From JAJTHJ01 sp046316025 (GTDB lineage: Bacteria; Pseudomonadota; Gammaproteobacteria; Burkholderiales; Burkholderiaceae_F): a stretch of DNA of 64,000 nt. Location: contig JBKCXU010000078.1 of NCBI GenBank assembly GCA_046316025.1, positions 1-64,000 on the forward strand, written 5' to 3'. Under the pieces are notes generated by a model. That model was not told the DNA's origin. It was given only the letters and a program-made list of their open reading frames with translations, and made no database searches. Both the position numbers and the translations under genes were made by a program. Positions 1-7,982 of the stretch are shown in pieces. How positions within the stretch are numbered: the stretch's first letter is position 1; every line of letters starts with the position of its first letter.

Positions 1-489
1 CAGTTACCGACCGTAGTCGAAGACGGCGAGCGCGTCAGCAGTTCCGCCGTACGCGCCGCGTTGGCCACCGGCGACCTGCAACGCGCGGCGCGCCTGCTCG
101 GCCAGCCTTACTTCATCAGCGGCCGCGTGCAGCACGGCCGCAAGCTCGGCCGCGCACTCGGCTTCCCCACGCTCAACCTGCGCTTTGCGCACAAACGCCC
201 CGCGCTGCATGGTGTCTTCGCGGTGCGAGTCCACGGCATCGGCGCAGCGCCGCTGCCGGGTGTGGCGAGCGTGGGCCTGCGCCCGACCGTAGAGGAGTCC
301 GGCCGCTGGCTGCTGGAGGTGCATTTGTTCGACTTCGCGCGCGATGTCTACGGCCACCTGGTGCGGGTCGAGTTCCTGCACAAGCTGCGCGACGAGGAGA
401 AGTACGACACGCTCGATCAACTCACCGTCGCGATCCGCGGCGACAGCGAGCGGGCACGCGCGTTGATCGACGCGCCGGCAGCGAAATGA
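1..489 (+). CDS. ribF: Bifunctional riboflavin kinase/FAD synthetase, C-terminal part
   Basis: The 5' end lies outside the window; the frame is open from base 1. About 162 residues remain, covering the end of the FAD synthetase part and the whole riboflavin kinase domain. The kinase signature FPTLNL follows GRVQHGRKLGRALG (residues about 40-60), and the PTVEESGRWLLEVHLFDF segment carries the conserved family glutamate region. The enzyme makes FMN and FAD in the cytoplasm. It overlaps the next gene by ATGA. In most beta- and gammaproteobacteria ribF is followed directly by ileS; here about 7.5 kb separates them. Confidence 0.95.
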   Translation, partial: QLPTVVEDGERVSSSAVRAALATGDLQRAARLLGQPYFISGRVQHGRKLGRALGFPTLNLRFAHKRPALHGVFAVRVHGIGAAPLPGVASVGLRPTVEESGRWLLEVHLFDFARDVYGHLVRVEFLHKLRDEEKYDTLDQLTVAIRGDSERARALIDAPAAK

Positions 490-1112
490 GACCGCAATTC
501 GGACTGCTGCTCTTTCCCGAAGTCGAGGAACTCGACTTCGTCGGCCCTTGGGAAATGCTCAAGATGTGGGAGCGCTTCCTCGACGGCCCGGCTTGCTTCA
601 CGGTGGCGCAGCACAAGCAGCCGATCGACTGCGCCAATGGGCTATCGGTCAATCCAAACTACGACTTCGCCAACTGCCCGCCGCTGGACTTTCTGCTGGT
701 GCCGGGCGGGCCGGGCACGCGGCGCGAGGTGGATAACTCCGTCCTCGTCGACTTCGTCCGCGCGCAAGCCGCGGGCTGCCGCGTCGTCCTTTCGGTCTGC
801 ACCGGTAGCTTCGTGCTGCATCGGGCGGGACTGCTGGCTGGCCGGCGTGCGACTACCCATTGGGGCTCGCTCGACCGGCTGCGTGCGCTGGGCGATGTGC
901 ACGTGGTCGAAGAACGCAATGTAGTCGACGGCAAGCTCTGGTCGTCCGCCGGCGTGTCGGCCGGCATCGACATGACGCTCGCCTTCATCGCCGCGCAGGC
1001 GGGCGAGGAAGTGGCGATGAAGGCGCAGGTCGCCGCCGAATACTTCCCGGACGGACGGCGCTACGGCCGCTTTGCCGACGATCCGCGCGCGCCAGCGTAC
1101 CTAGGAAGGTAG
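486..1112 (+). CDS. DJ-1/PfpI family protein (class I glutamine amidotransferase-like)
   Basis: A 208-residue cytoplasmic protein. The nucleophile elbow is visible as VLSVCTGSFVLHRAGLL (Cys about residue 104), followed by RRATTHWGSLDRL, the pattern of isonitrile hydratase-like and AraC-associated DJ-1/PfpI domains. An acidic residue of the family active site is in the N-terminal LLLFPEVEELDFVGPWE segment. Exact substrate cannot be inferred. The ATG overlaps the ribF stop as ATGA, so translation is probably coupled. It is the last gene before the accessory island. Confidence 0.85.
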   Translation: MRPQFGLLLFPEVEELDFVGPWEMLKMWERFLDGPACFTVAQHKQPIDCANGLSVNPNYDFANCPPLDFLLVPGGPGTRREVDNSVLVDFVRAQAAGCRVVLSVCTGSFVLHRAGLLAGRRATTHWGSLDRLRALGDVHVVEERNVVDGKLWSSAGVSAGIDMTLAFIAAQAGEEVAMKAQVAAEYFPDGRRYGRFADDPRAPAYLGR

Positions 1113-1172
1113 CCCGGATGAAGTGAAGTGCAAGCAGGCATCTCCGCACCCCGGGTTCCGCTTCGCTTCTTC
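1111..1172. repeat. Palindromic repeat, left flank of accessory island
   Basis: An imperfect inverted repeat starting at the stop codon of the PfpI gene. The left arm contains GCCCGGATGAAGTGAAG and the right arm CCCGGGTTCCGCTTCGCTTC. Closely related arms occur again at 7859-7909, on the other side of the island. This looks like a dispersed intergenic palindrome; a role as a recombination boundary is inference. Confidence 0.6.
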
Positions 1173-1249
1173 AGGGTGACAGCGATCTCTTGCCCAGAGT
1201 GGCCCAACTTCGCCAATGCCGATCAGTGCGAAGATCGTCGCCGTCCGGC

Positions 1250-1657
1250 CTATCCATCTCGAAAACCGCGAGCCAGGCGCCGACGCAAGGCTCGTTGGTC
1301 TTTTGTTTGGCATTCCCAGACCGTGATGACGCGCCAGCCAAGACTTTCCAACTGCCTGCGCTGCCGCCTATCGCGCAGCCGATTGCCTTCCAGCTTCTGT
1401 AGCCAAAATTCCCGCCGACTCGATGGAAGCTTCCCACGCGCGCAGTCATGGCCATGCCAGAAGCAGCCATGCACCAGGACAACTGTCGCGTGGCGCCCGA
1501 GCACGATGTCCGGCTTGCCCGGGAGGTCCGCTTGCTGAAGGCGAAAGCGAAGGCCGAGAGAGTGAAGGATCCGACGGACGACCCGCTCGGGATTCGTATC
1601 CCGGCTTCGAACGGCCGCCATGTTGCGGCTCCGCTGCTCTGCAGAGACCTTGTCCAT
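1250..1657 (-). CDS. vsr: Very short patch repair endonuclease (Vsr)
   Basis: A 135-residue protein of normal Vsr length. It begins with the typical SAEQRSRNMAAVRSRDT segment and carries the nuclease core LPGKPDIV (metal-binding Asp) and VHGCFWHGHDC (catalytic and zinc-binding His/Cys). Vsr nicks next to T in T:G mismatches arising from deamination of 5-methylcytosine. It lies 32 bp downstream of the cytosine methyltransferase on the same strand and is the last gene of the island operon. This pairing supports real 5-methylcytosine being made by the neighbour. Confidence 0.95.
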   Translation of the reverse strand: MDKVSAEQRSRNMAAVRSRDTNPERVVRRILHSLGLRFRLQQADLPGKPDIVLGRHATVVLVHGCFWHGHDCARGKLPSSRREFWLQKLEGNRLRDRRQRRQLESLGWRVITVWECQTKDQRALRRRLARGFRDG

Positions 1658-1689
1658 CGTCGCGACCCATTAGCGCCGGAGACCGCGGA

Positions 1690-2796
1690 TCAACGCGGTC
1701 TGGCAGGCTTGGCTGTCCCAGCCGCGTCCTTCCCTTTCTCGCGAGCGGTCAGCAGCCCCTTCTTCAGCGCACCCGCATGAGCCGCGATGAACGGCGGCGG
1801 CAGCGCGTTGCCGATCATTAGCGCAATGGCTTCCTTGCCGTGACTCACATCGAACTTGTAGCCTCTTGGAAGTCCTTGCAGTATTGCTGCCTCGCGAAGA
1901 GTGATGGTCCGGTTGTACGAAGGATGAAGAAAGCGCCCCTTAGAAGGGTTGTGACAGCCGCTTGTAATCGTGGGGGACACATCATCCCAGGCCATCCGTC
2001 CATACACATCATGGAAGCCTTGAGTGCGTTTGTGACATGCAAGTTGATGCTCAATGCCCAAGTCTGATCGACTCCCGCCGTTCTTGGGGACGAGTGCAAT
2101 CAGATCCCGGACCGCCTTCGAGCGGTTTTCGGGGAAGGCATGAAGCTTGTCCTTGGATGTCGAGGGCGCGCCAAGGCCCTTCAGTGCCTGGCGCACCGTC
2201 ACCTTTGCTCCGAACATGGCCGCAATGGCCGGAGTGTGTAGACGCGAAGCGAGCATGATTAGTCGCTTGCGTCGCTGGGGAACACGGAAGTCCGCAGCGT
2301 TCAGTACATGGACTACTGTTTCGTAACCGAGCGCCTCCAGCTTGTTTCTCATCTTTGTGAATCGTTGGTCACGCCCAAGCGCCGGGACGTTCTCCAACAT
2401 CACTGTCTTCGGGTTCATAACCTCGACGAACCGAAGGAAATCTGCAATCAAATTGTTGCGGTCATCCTTAACGTAGGTGCGTTGATTCCGTGTCCTCAGA
2501 CGCGAGAATCCTTGGCATGGCGGACAACCCGCTAGGAGATCCAATTCCCCGGGCGTTAGACCAATTTCCACAAGTACCTCAGCTGGTTTGAGTCTACGGA
2601 TATCCTCTGAATAAAGCCTGACGTCGGCGTGATTCAACTTGTATGTCGCCTGAGCCTTGTCGTCGAGTTCAACCGCTGCCTTCACCGCGAATCCCGCATC
2701 CTTCAGGCCACGACTGAGCCCGCCGCACCCGCTGAAAAGGTCGATCGCTGTAAGCGGAGAGGAGCGTGCCTTGGAGTGGGCTTGCTTGGAGCGCAT
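1690..2796 (-). CDS. DNA (cytosine-5-)-methyltransferase
   Basis: A 368-residue C5 methyltransferase. Ordered motifs are visible: motif I AIDLFSGCGGLSRG (SAM binding, about residues 17-30), motif IV GCPPCQGFS with the catalytic Cys (about 90), motif VI ENVPAL, motif VIII QRRKRL, and motif X IGNALPPP near the end. The target-recognition segment between VIII and X does not reveal the site. No restriction endonuclease gene is adjacent apart from Vsr. It starts 50 bp after the large kinase/ATPase gene and is probably cotranscribed with it. The region looks less G+C-rich at third codon positions than flanking housekeeping genes (judged by eye). Confidence 0.93.
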   Translation of the reverse strand: MRSKQAHSKARSSPLTAIDLFSGCGGLSRGLKDAGFAVKAAVELDDKAQATYKLNHADVRLYSEDIRRLKPAEVLVEIGLTPGELDLLAGCPPCQGFSRLRTRNQRTYVKDDRNNLIADFLRFVEVMNPKTVMLENVPALGRDQRFTKMRNKLEALGYETVVHVLNAADFRVPQRRKRLIMLASRLHTPAIAAMFGAKVTVRQALKGLGAPSTSKDKLHAFPENRSKAVRDLIALVPKNGGSRSDLGIEHQLACHKRTQGFHDVYGRMAWDDVSPTITSGCHNPSKGRFLHPSYNRTITLREAAILQGLPRGYKFDVSHGKEAIALMIGNALPPPFIAAHAGALKKGLLTAREKGKDAAGTAKPARPR

Positions 2797-2846
2797 GTCA
2801 GGTCAGATAGGTCAAGATTTCTAGTTGTTGAGTAGCGCAATCGTTT

Positions 2847-5800
2847 TCATTTCAAATCGGTATCGCCCAACGAGATGTCGTAGATGTGGGCGTCCTTCAC
2901 ACCGGTCGAGAACCGATTCGAATCAAACTCAGCCGGGCTGAGGTACCACGCTTGGGCAACTTTCCGGCGTGCCGCCAAGACGGCCGCAGCGACGGCCTGC
3001 ATCTTCGAGCCGGTCAGGCCCACTTCGACGTTTGCCCCGCCGACACCATAGAGATCAAGGTACCGACGATCGAGGTGCTGCACCACATCCGCCAAGGGTT
3101 CCGCCTCGAGCGGCGTCACTTTGGCGTTCTGGTAGTTCTGGCACGCGAACTCAGCGGCGTAGTTGGCGACCCTGGCCCTCGGTGCGTCACCCGTGGGCAC
3201 GATGACATCGACATAGTCGAACTCGCGGCTATCAAGGAGCGAGAACAAACGCTCATGCTTTGGGGAGGCAAACGCGATCAGGGCACGGGAGCGGGAACAA
3301 TCAACGTCCTCATCAAGCAGCCGCCTCTCGCTGTAGGGCCCAATCTCTCCCTTGAGCACCTTGCCGAGAGACTCCAGGAACACCGTGGGGTTCCGCGTCT
3401 TCTCGGCTGCGAACAGCTCCTGCAGATCCGCCTCGAGCGGATAGTGAGTTTTCGCAGCCATGTGGAACACGATGACACGCCCCTTCTTGCACAGCTCGCG
3501 CCGGATGGCGGTGAACATGATCGGCTTGGACAAGCCGGAGACGTCCACCAGCGACAGGCCGCCCAGGTCATAGACACCGGCCAGGGCATCCGCATAGGGC
3601 ACCTCGGTCAACGCCCGACCTGCAGCTGCCCAGAAATCCTTAATTAACTGCCCATGGCCCGCAACCCCGTAGCGAACCGCATACACCTGCCCAGCGGCCA
3701 CATGCCTCGCCAAGATGCGGTTGGACTCGCGCGTACGATCTTCAAACCCCAAGCCAGTCAGCACCGAGTCGATACCGAGGCTTCTCAGCTGCTCCGGTTT
3801 GAGTTCCCGAACGGAAACGTTGATTGACCTCGCCATGCTGAGCGCACCCGGCTTCACCGTCTCGACGAGGTCAATGGTCACATTGCTGCCGAACAGAGTC
3901 GTCTGAGGATCCATCACTTCGATCTTGCGCGGGCCGGTCGGCGACGGGCTTGCTGCTGCAACCGCATCAGGCTCGGCCTCCGACAGCGAGTCCGCCTCGT
4001 CCCCGATCTGATTGCGCAGCAGGATCTCCTTGTCGGGATTCTTCAGCCATTCCTGGAGGTCGGGCCCGGACAGCTCGAACCGGTCCCGGTCACCAAGTCC
4101 AATGAAAGCGGCGAGGCCGTAGATCTTCCGATAGCTGAGCTTGAACTGCTGGATCGGATTCGAATCCTTCGTCTTGGACCGCGGCGACCCTCCGGCGTAC
4201 ACGAATACGCCGGCATCGATGAGGTCTCGCAGAATGTCGATCTGCTGCTTCAAACTCTCGTTGCTGTCGGCTGACACTCGAACGTAGATGGACGAGTACT
4301 GGCGCAGGCGCTGGGCTGAACTGGCGCGCTTGGGCTTTTTCTTTGCGGAGCGCACCAGCAGTTCATGTGCTGCTTCAGCGAAGGCGAGTGCGTGATTCTT
4401 GTAGCGGCCGTCCCGACGGTTTAGGTCGTAAAGGCGCCGTGAGCTAAGTGCCTGGAAACACTCGGCTTGCACCGCATCAGCAATCGGGATTGCCAGCCGC
4501 TGCTTCCCGGCCGACGCCTGGTGCAGGATCTCTTCATAGAGCTTGATGACATCACCGATGTCACCGACACAGACATTGGTCAAGCACGACAGACCGCGAT
4601 AAGCCTGCTTCCGGTCGCGGGACGTGTTGCTGGAACCTCCGATTTCGCGCGCAACCTGTTCCAGATTGACGTCTCCCAGGAGATCGCGCGGGCCGTAGCT
4701 CGGATGCGCGACGTGATATCGAGCCCGTTGCCTGAGGATTTGCTCGACAAAGTCGGTGCCGCGGTCCTTGCCGACGCTGTTGATGGTCTCAAACACATCG
4801 GCACCGAGATCGAAGACTGCCAGGTCACGGTCTATTCGAATCGGGTGGATGCGCGCCGGGGAGCGGAGACCGAGCTCAATGGTCTGCCATTCGGACGTGA
4901 ATTTGAACGCGCATCCCGGGCTCTGGAAGAGGAGCGCGGACAGCAGTTCCTCGACCCTGTCGAGTTCGAGGTAGCGCGTCGACACGTCATCGAGCAGGAA
5001 GAAGACCGTCGAGTTCTCTATGAGCGGTGAGCATCCGCGAATCGCGTCGGCCAGGCTTTGGAACACGTCCACCGGCGCTTGCTTGACTTCGTACTGCGAG
5101 TTCGCCCGCGACGAGAGAACGGCCACGCGCTCCAACCTGCGCTCCAGATCATCCAGCGAGGACGCTCCATTGAGTTCGTCGGCCGACTCAAGGTAGTCGG
5201 AAACCGCCTGCGCGAGCTTCGTATGCGCCGCTGGAGAGACTGCGCTCTCGTCAAGATCGCGCAAGTGCATCAGCGCCCGTGCTGCCTGCAGTGAGTAGTT
5301 GACGAACAATCTGGTCAGTCGGTGCTCTAACTTTGTCGGTGTGTGGCGCAAGTCCAGCAAGCGTTGCGCCGAGACGAACAGCCCGACGAAACCGTCCGCA
5401 CGAATCCGCTCGAGCACTTTCTCGGTCGGCTCGAGGGCGCCGTCCTCGTTTGAGCGGGCGGCACGCGCGTGGAGATCTAGAGCGCGCAGCAGCATGGTCT
5501 TGCCGCATCCGCGCATCCCCGTAATGATCTGCGGACCGGGCTTGGAGACTTCGGCCAGCCACCGGTTCTGCGGGTCGACCAGCAGCCTCGGCACATCCCA
5601 GGAAACTAGGGTCTGCGCGTTGTAATGGTCGCCGAACCCCTTCAGAGTGAGCGGATTGGTCCACGGACGCCACGGTTGCGACGCTCGCAGGTAAGCCTCA
5701 CGGATCTGCGTTGCCAAGTCCTCGAAGTTCGGAAGCCGGACGTTCTGAACATCGGTCAACAGTCCGTGAACGCTGCTCTGCAGCGCCAGGGCAGTTCGGA

Positions 5801-6572
5801 AATCGCGGTCTTCAATGGCAGTGGGGTCTGCTAGCAGACCCCCCAAAAGCTTATCGACGTGCAAGGCAATGAAGTAGATGTCGCCCAAGCGCTCCTGCGG
5901 CCCCCGAGCACTCTTGCTTCCGTCCGAAACGCTTCCGAGATCGATAGCCTTGACCCTGATTGACGGGTCGATCGCGTCCACCCGCCGTGCCTGAGGCGGC
6001 AAGCGCTCGACGATGAGGTTTTCGGCGTGCAGGTCGTTGTGATTAAGCTTATGCGCCTCAAACTCGCGTCGGACGCTGAGCAGGTCGATCGCGATCTGGC
6101 ACACCGTCGCAGCGTCAGCCTTCAGCTTTCCGTCGATGTAATCCTGCAGCAAGTGGCCTTCAACGTAATCAAGCACGGTGACGTAGCAAGCGAGCTTCGT
6201 CCGGTCGTCACCGAAGGTGACTTCGTCTTCGAATGCGTCATCGATGCCTACGACATGCACGGCCCCCTTGGCAAGGGCAGCGTGCATTTTCGTCTCTAGG
6301 GCAAAGCGCGCCTTGGCGAAGAATGGGTAGAAGGCCACCGGCGAAATCTTCAAGACGTACTGCTTCCCAAAGGCACCTCGCTCCGCGACGTAAGCTGCGC
6401 CGTAGAAACCGCGACCGAGCTCACGCGTGATTCGATACGGACCGATCATCTCGGGCTTGTGGTCCAAGACAAGACCGAACGTGCGACCACATGTCGGGCA
6501 GGCCTGGTCAAGGGACTTCTCGGAGTAATCCTTCGACGGGCAAAAGAAGCAGCAGTACTTACCCAACTTCAA
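2847..6572 (-). CDS. Zinc ribbon-protein kinase-P-loop ATPase-Rossmann sensor fusion protein
   Basis: A cytoplasmic protein of about 1241 residues if it starts at the TTG at 6572. That TTG overlaps the upstream TGA as TTGA and has GAGGGA about 9 nt upstream; a GTG at 6596 is an alternative. Domains in order: zinc ribbon (CxxC-type pairs, Cys8/11 and Cys25/28); protein-kinase fold with Gly loop GRGFYG (53-58), Lys75, catalytic HNDLHAEN (Asp180, Asn185) and AIDLGS in the DFG position (Asp211); P-loop ATPase with Walker A GMRGCGKT (352-359) and Walker B FFLLDD (524-529); a probable winged-helix segment (about 740-840); a C-terminal Rossmann-like domain (about 935-1241) with GLGFEDRT and GLTGSKMQAVAAA, recalling the nucleotide-binding TGGTK-type helix of CARF domains. 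I infer a ligand-sensing signalling ATPase/kinase of a defence system. Kinase and P-loop are well supported; the CARF-like call is tentative. Confidence 0.75.
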   Translation of the reverse strand: MKLGKYCCFFCPSKDYSEKSLDQACPTCGRTFGLVLDHKPEMIGPYRITRELGRGFYGAAYVAERGAFGKQYVLKISPVAFYPFFAKARFALETKMHAALAKGAVHVVGIDDAFEDEVTFGDDRTKLACYVTVLDYVEGHLLQDYIDGKLKADAATVCQIAIDLLSVRREFEAHKLNHNDLHAENLIVERLPPQARRVDAIDPSIRVKAIDLGSVSDGSKSARGPQERLGDIYFIALHVDKLLGGLLADPTAIEDRDFRTALALQSSVHGLLTDVQNVRLPNFEDLATQIREAYLRASQPWRPWTNPLTLKGFGDHYNAQTLVSWDVPRLLVDPQNRWLAEVSKPGPQIITGMRGCGKTMLLRALDLHARAARSNEDGALEPTEKVLERIRADGFVGLFVSAQRLLDLRHTPTKLEHRLTRLFVNYSLQAARALMHLRDLDESAVSPAAHTKLAQAVSDYLESADELNGASSLDDLERRLERVAVLSSRANSQYEVKQAPVDVFQSLADAIRGCSPLIENSTVFFLLDDVSTRYLELDRVEELLSALLFQSPGCAFKFTSEWQTIELGLRSPARIHPIRIDRDLAVFDLGADVFETINSVGKDRGTDFVEQILRQRARYHVAHPSYGPRDLLGDVNLEQVAREIGGSSNTSRDRKQAYRGLSCLTNVCVGDIGDVIKLYEEILHQASAGKQRLAIPIADAVQAECFQALSSRRLYDLNRRDGRYKNHALAFAEAAHELLVRSAKKKPKRASSAQRLRQYSSIYVRVSADSNESLKQQIDILRDLIDAGVFVYAGGSPRSKTKDSNPIQQFKLSYRKIYGLAAFIGLGDRDRFELSGPDLQEWLKNPDKEILLRNQIGDEADSLSEAEPDAVAAASPSPTGPRKIEVMDPQTTLFGSNVTIDLVETVKPGALSMARSINVSVRELKPEQLRSLGIDSVLTGLGFEDRTRESNRILARHVAAGQVYAVRYGVAGHGQLIKDFWAAAGRALTEVPYADALAGVYDLGGLSLVDVSGLSKPIMFTAIRRELCKKGRVIVFHMAAKTHYPLEADLQELFAAEKTRNPTVFLESLGKVLKGEIGPYSERRLLDEDVDCSRSRALIAFASPKHERLFSLLDSREFDYVDVIVPTGDAPRARVANYAAEFACQNYQNAKVTPLEAEPLADVVQHLDRRYLDLYGVGGANVEVGLTGSKMQAVAAAVLAARRKVAQAWYLSPAEFDSNRFSTGVKDAHIYDISLGDTDLK

Positions 6573-7735
6573 TTTCTTGTCTCCCTCGTGATGCACACCG
6601 CTTCGCTGATCGCCCGAAGCACGCTGTCCCGCATGGAGTAGGCGTCGACACGAACCGACGCCAGAACAGTTCCTTTCGTCACCGCATCGCCCGGCCTTAC
6701 GCACAGAGTGATGCCGACCGGATCGGGAAACTCGCGTGTGGCCGCCTCAGCGCCCGCCTGTGCTCTCGTCAGCGCTTGTCGAACTCCCTCCAACGAGATG
6801 GATACTGATCCGTCTTGCTCGGCAACGACGTCGTGCGGAACTGACTGCCGCACCTTTTGTACGACGGCACGGAAGTCGCTTTCATCCGCGCCTTGCGCAA
6901 TGACGTTCTGTCTGAATACGCGATACAGACCGGCCGGAGTTGCCGTCTCGACCGCCGCCTTGAGATGGACCGGAGTCGCCGCAATGGCCAACCTTCGGCA
7001 AAGCTCGACGTGCTCGAGCAGCCACAAACCGGCATTGCACGAGAAAACTTCGTCCAATGCCGCGAGCGCCTCGGAGCGTCCGACATAGGGCTGATAAGGA
7101 ACGCTTCCATCCGTCAGAACGGGCTTGCCCGCGAGACCGAGCATCTTGGAGGCTTCAACGTACATTTCGGCATTGGCCTGCGCTTCCTCCATTGACCTGC
7201 CGAAGTTGCCGTGCGCAGCGACCCTGACGTCAAGTCCGGCTGTGGCAACTCCGACAGCAAGCTTCTTCGAGAGCAGGCTGGCAGCAACGAGGGTCGGCAC
7301 GTCCTGGAAGCCATGCAGCTGACGCAGCTTGAATACCCTTGCATCCAGGGGCGCGTATCGGCCAGCAGCGAGGAAGTGAGCGTAGCCCGCCTCGTTAAGG
7401 ACCTCGGCCAGTTCTTGATCAGTCAAGTCGGTCTTGTAGCCCGCCATCTGCGCCAGGCAGTCGATGCCGCCGGCGGGGCGGCCGGGGACACCCAGCTTGG
7501 GTACCTCCAGTCCCGCAGCGCGCAGGAACAGCGGGCACAGGAGCGTGCTTAGCGATGACGGTCCACCGGTGGACGCAACGTCAGCCGCCAGCGCGGCGCG
7601 CCGAGGAAGCTTTGCTCCGGAATCAGCGAGGAGATGAGCAAGCTCGGCCGCAAGTCGGGCGTCACGCGGACGCCTCCGAGCGACGCCTGCCAGAAAGGCA
7701 ACAACCTCAGTGTCGGTTGCGTCACGCGTGATCAT
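6569..7735 (-). CDS. Divergent thymidine/pyrimidine-nucleoside phosphorylase homologue
   Basis: A 388-residue member of the nucleoside phosphorylase II/anthranilate phosphoribosyltransferase fold; E. coli DeoA has about 440. An all-helical N-terminus is followed by DVASTGGPSSLST, matching the family phosphate loop KHSTGGVGDVTS but without its Lys-His and Gly-Asp. By contrast, the base-binding triad of DeoA (Arg171, Ser186, Lys190) has equivalents at Arg138, Ser153 and Lys157 with identical spacing. A PYNP-type C-terminal domain is at about 335-388. So nucleoside recognition may persist while phosphorolysis is doubtful. It is first in the four-gene operon and overlaps the kinase gene. An upstream in-frame ATG at 7765 would add ten residues; no strong ribosome site decides between them. 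Confidence 0.75.
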   Translation of the reverse strand: MITRDATDTEVVAFLAGVARRRPRDARLAAELAHLLADSGAKLPRRAALAADVASTGGPSSLSTLLCPLFLRAAGLEVPKLGVPGRPAGGIDCLAQMAGYKTDLTDQELAEVLNEAGYAHFLAAGRYAPLDARVFKLRQLHGFQDVPTLVAASLLSKKLAVGVATAGLDVRVAAHGNFGRSMEEAQANAEMYVEASKMLGLAGKPVLTDGSVPYQPYVGRSEALAALDEVFSCNAGLWLLEHVELCRRLAIAATPVHLKAAVETATPAGLYRVFRQNVIAQGADESDFRAVVQKVRQSVPHDVVAEQDGSVSISLEGVRQALTRAQAGAEAATREFPDPVGITLCVRPGDAVTKGTVLASVRVDAYSMRDSVLRAISEAVCITRETRN

Positions 7736-7858
7736 TAAACAGTGGTAGACGAGTTTCTCGAGCATGCAAAGTCTAAAGGCTCCCAGAAAAAGTCCCGTTT
7801 GCCGCGAAACCTTGGCCCCGCAATCAAGCCTCGGCCCGCTAAGTGCATTACTGACAAG

Positions 7859-7909
7859 GCCCGGACGAAGCGAAGCGGAATCCGGGAGCCATGCCCCCGG
7901 ATTCCGCTT
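7859..7909. repeat. Palindromic repeat, right flank of accessory island
   Basis: GCCCGGACGAAGCGAAG runs into a perfect 14-bp inverted repeat, AAGCGGAATCCGGG at 7873-7886 and its complement at 7896-7909, with a 9-nt loop. The arms match the repeat at 1111-1172. It sits between the divergent starts of the island operon and ileS. Confidence 0.7.
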
Positions 7910-7982
7910 AGTGATTTGCACGCTAAAATTCCCTGTTTTGCTGCATCCTTGCAGAGCCCGAGGGGGCCAAGGAGAGTGTGTG

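Noticed and set aside
1250..2796. Classical type II restriction-modification system
   Set aside because: Vsr is a repair nicking enzyme, not a restriction enzyme, and no other endonuclease gene is next to the methylase.
6569..7735. Ordinary catabolic thymidine phosphorylase (deoA)
   Set aside because: No other deo genes nearby, shortened length, altered phosphate loop, and operon with an ATPase/kinase and methylase.
7916..7929. Promoter for ileS from TTGCAC and TAAAAT
   Set aside because: The hexamers are only 2 bp apart, so they cannot be the -35 and -10 of one promoter.
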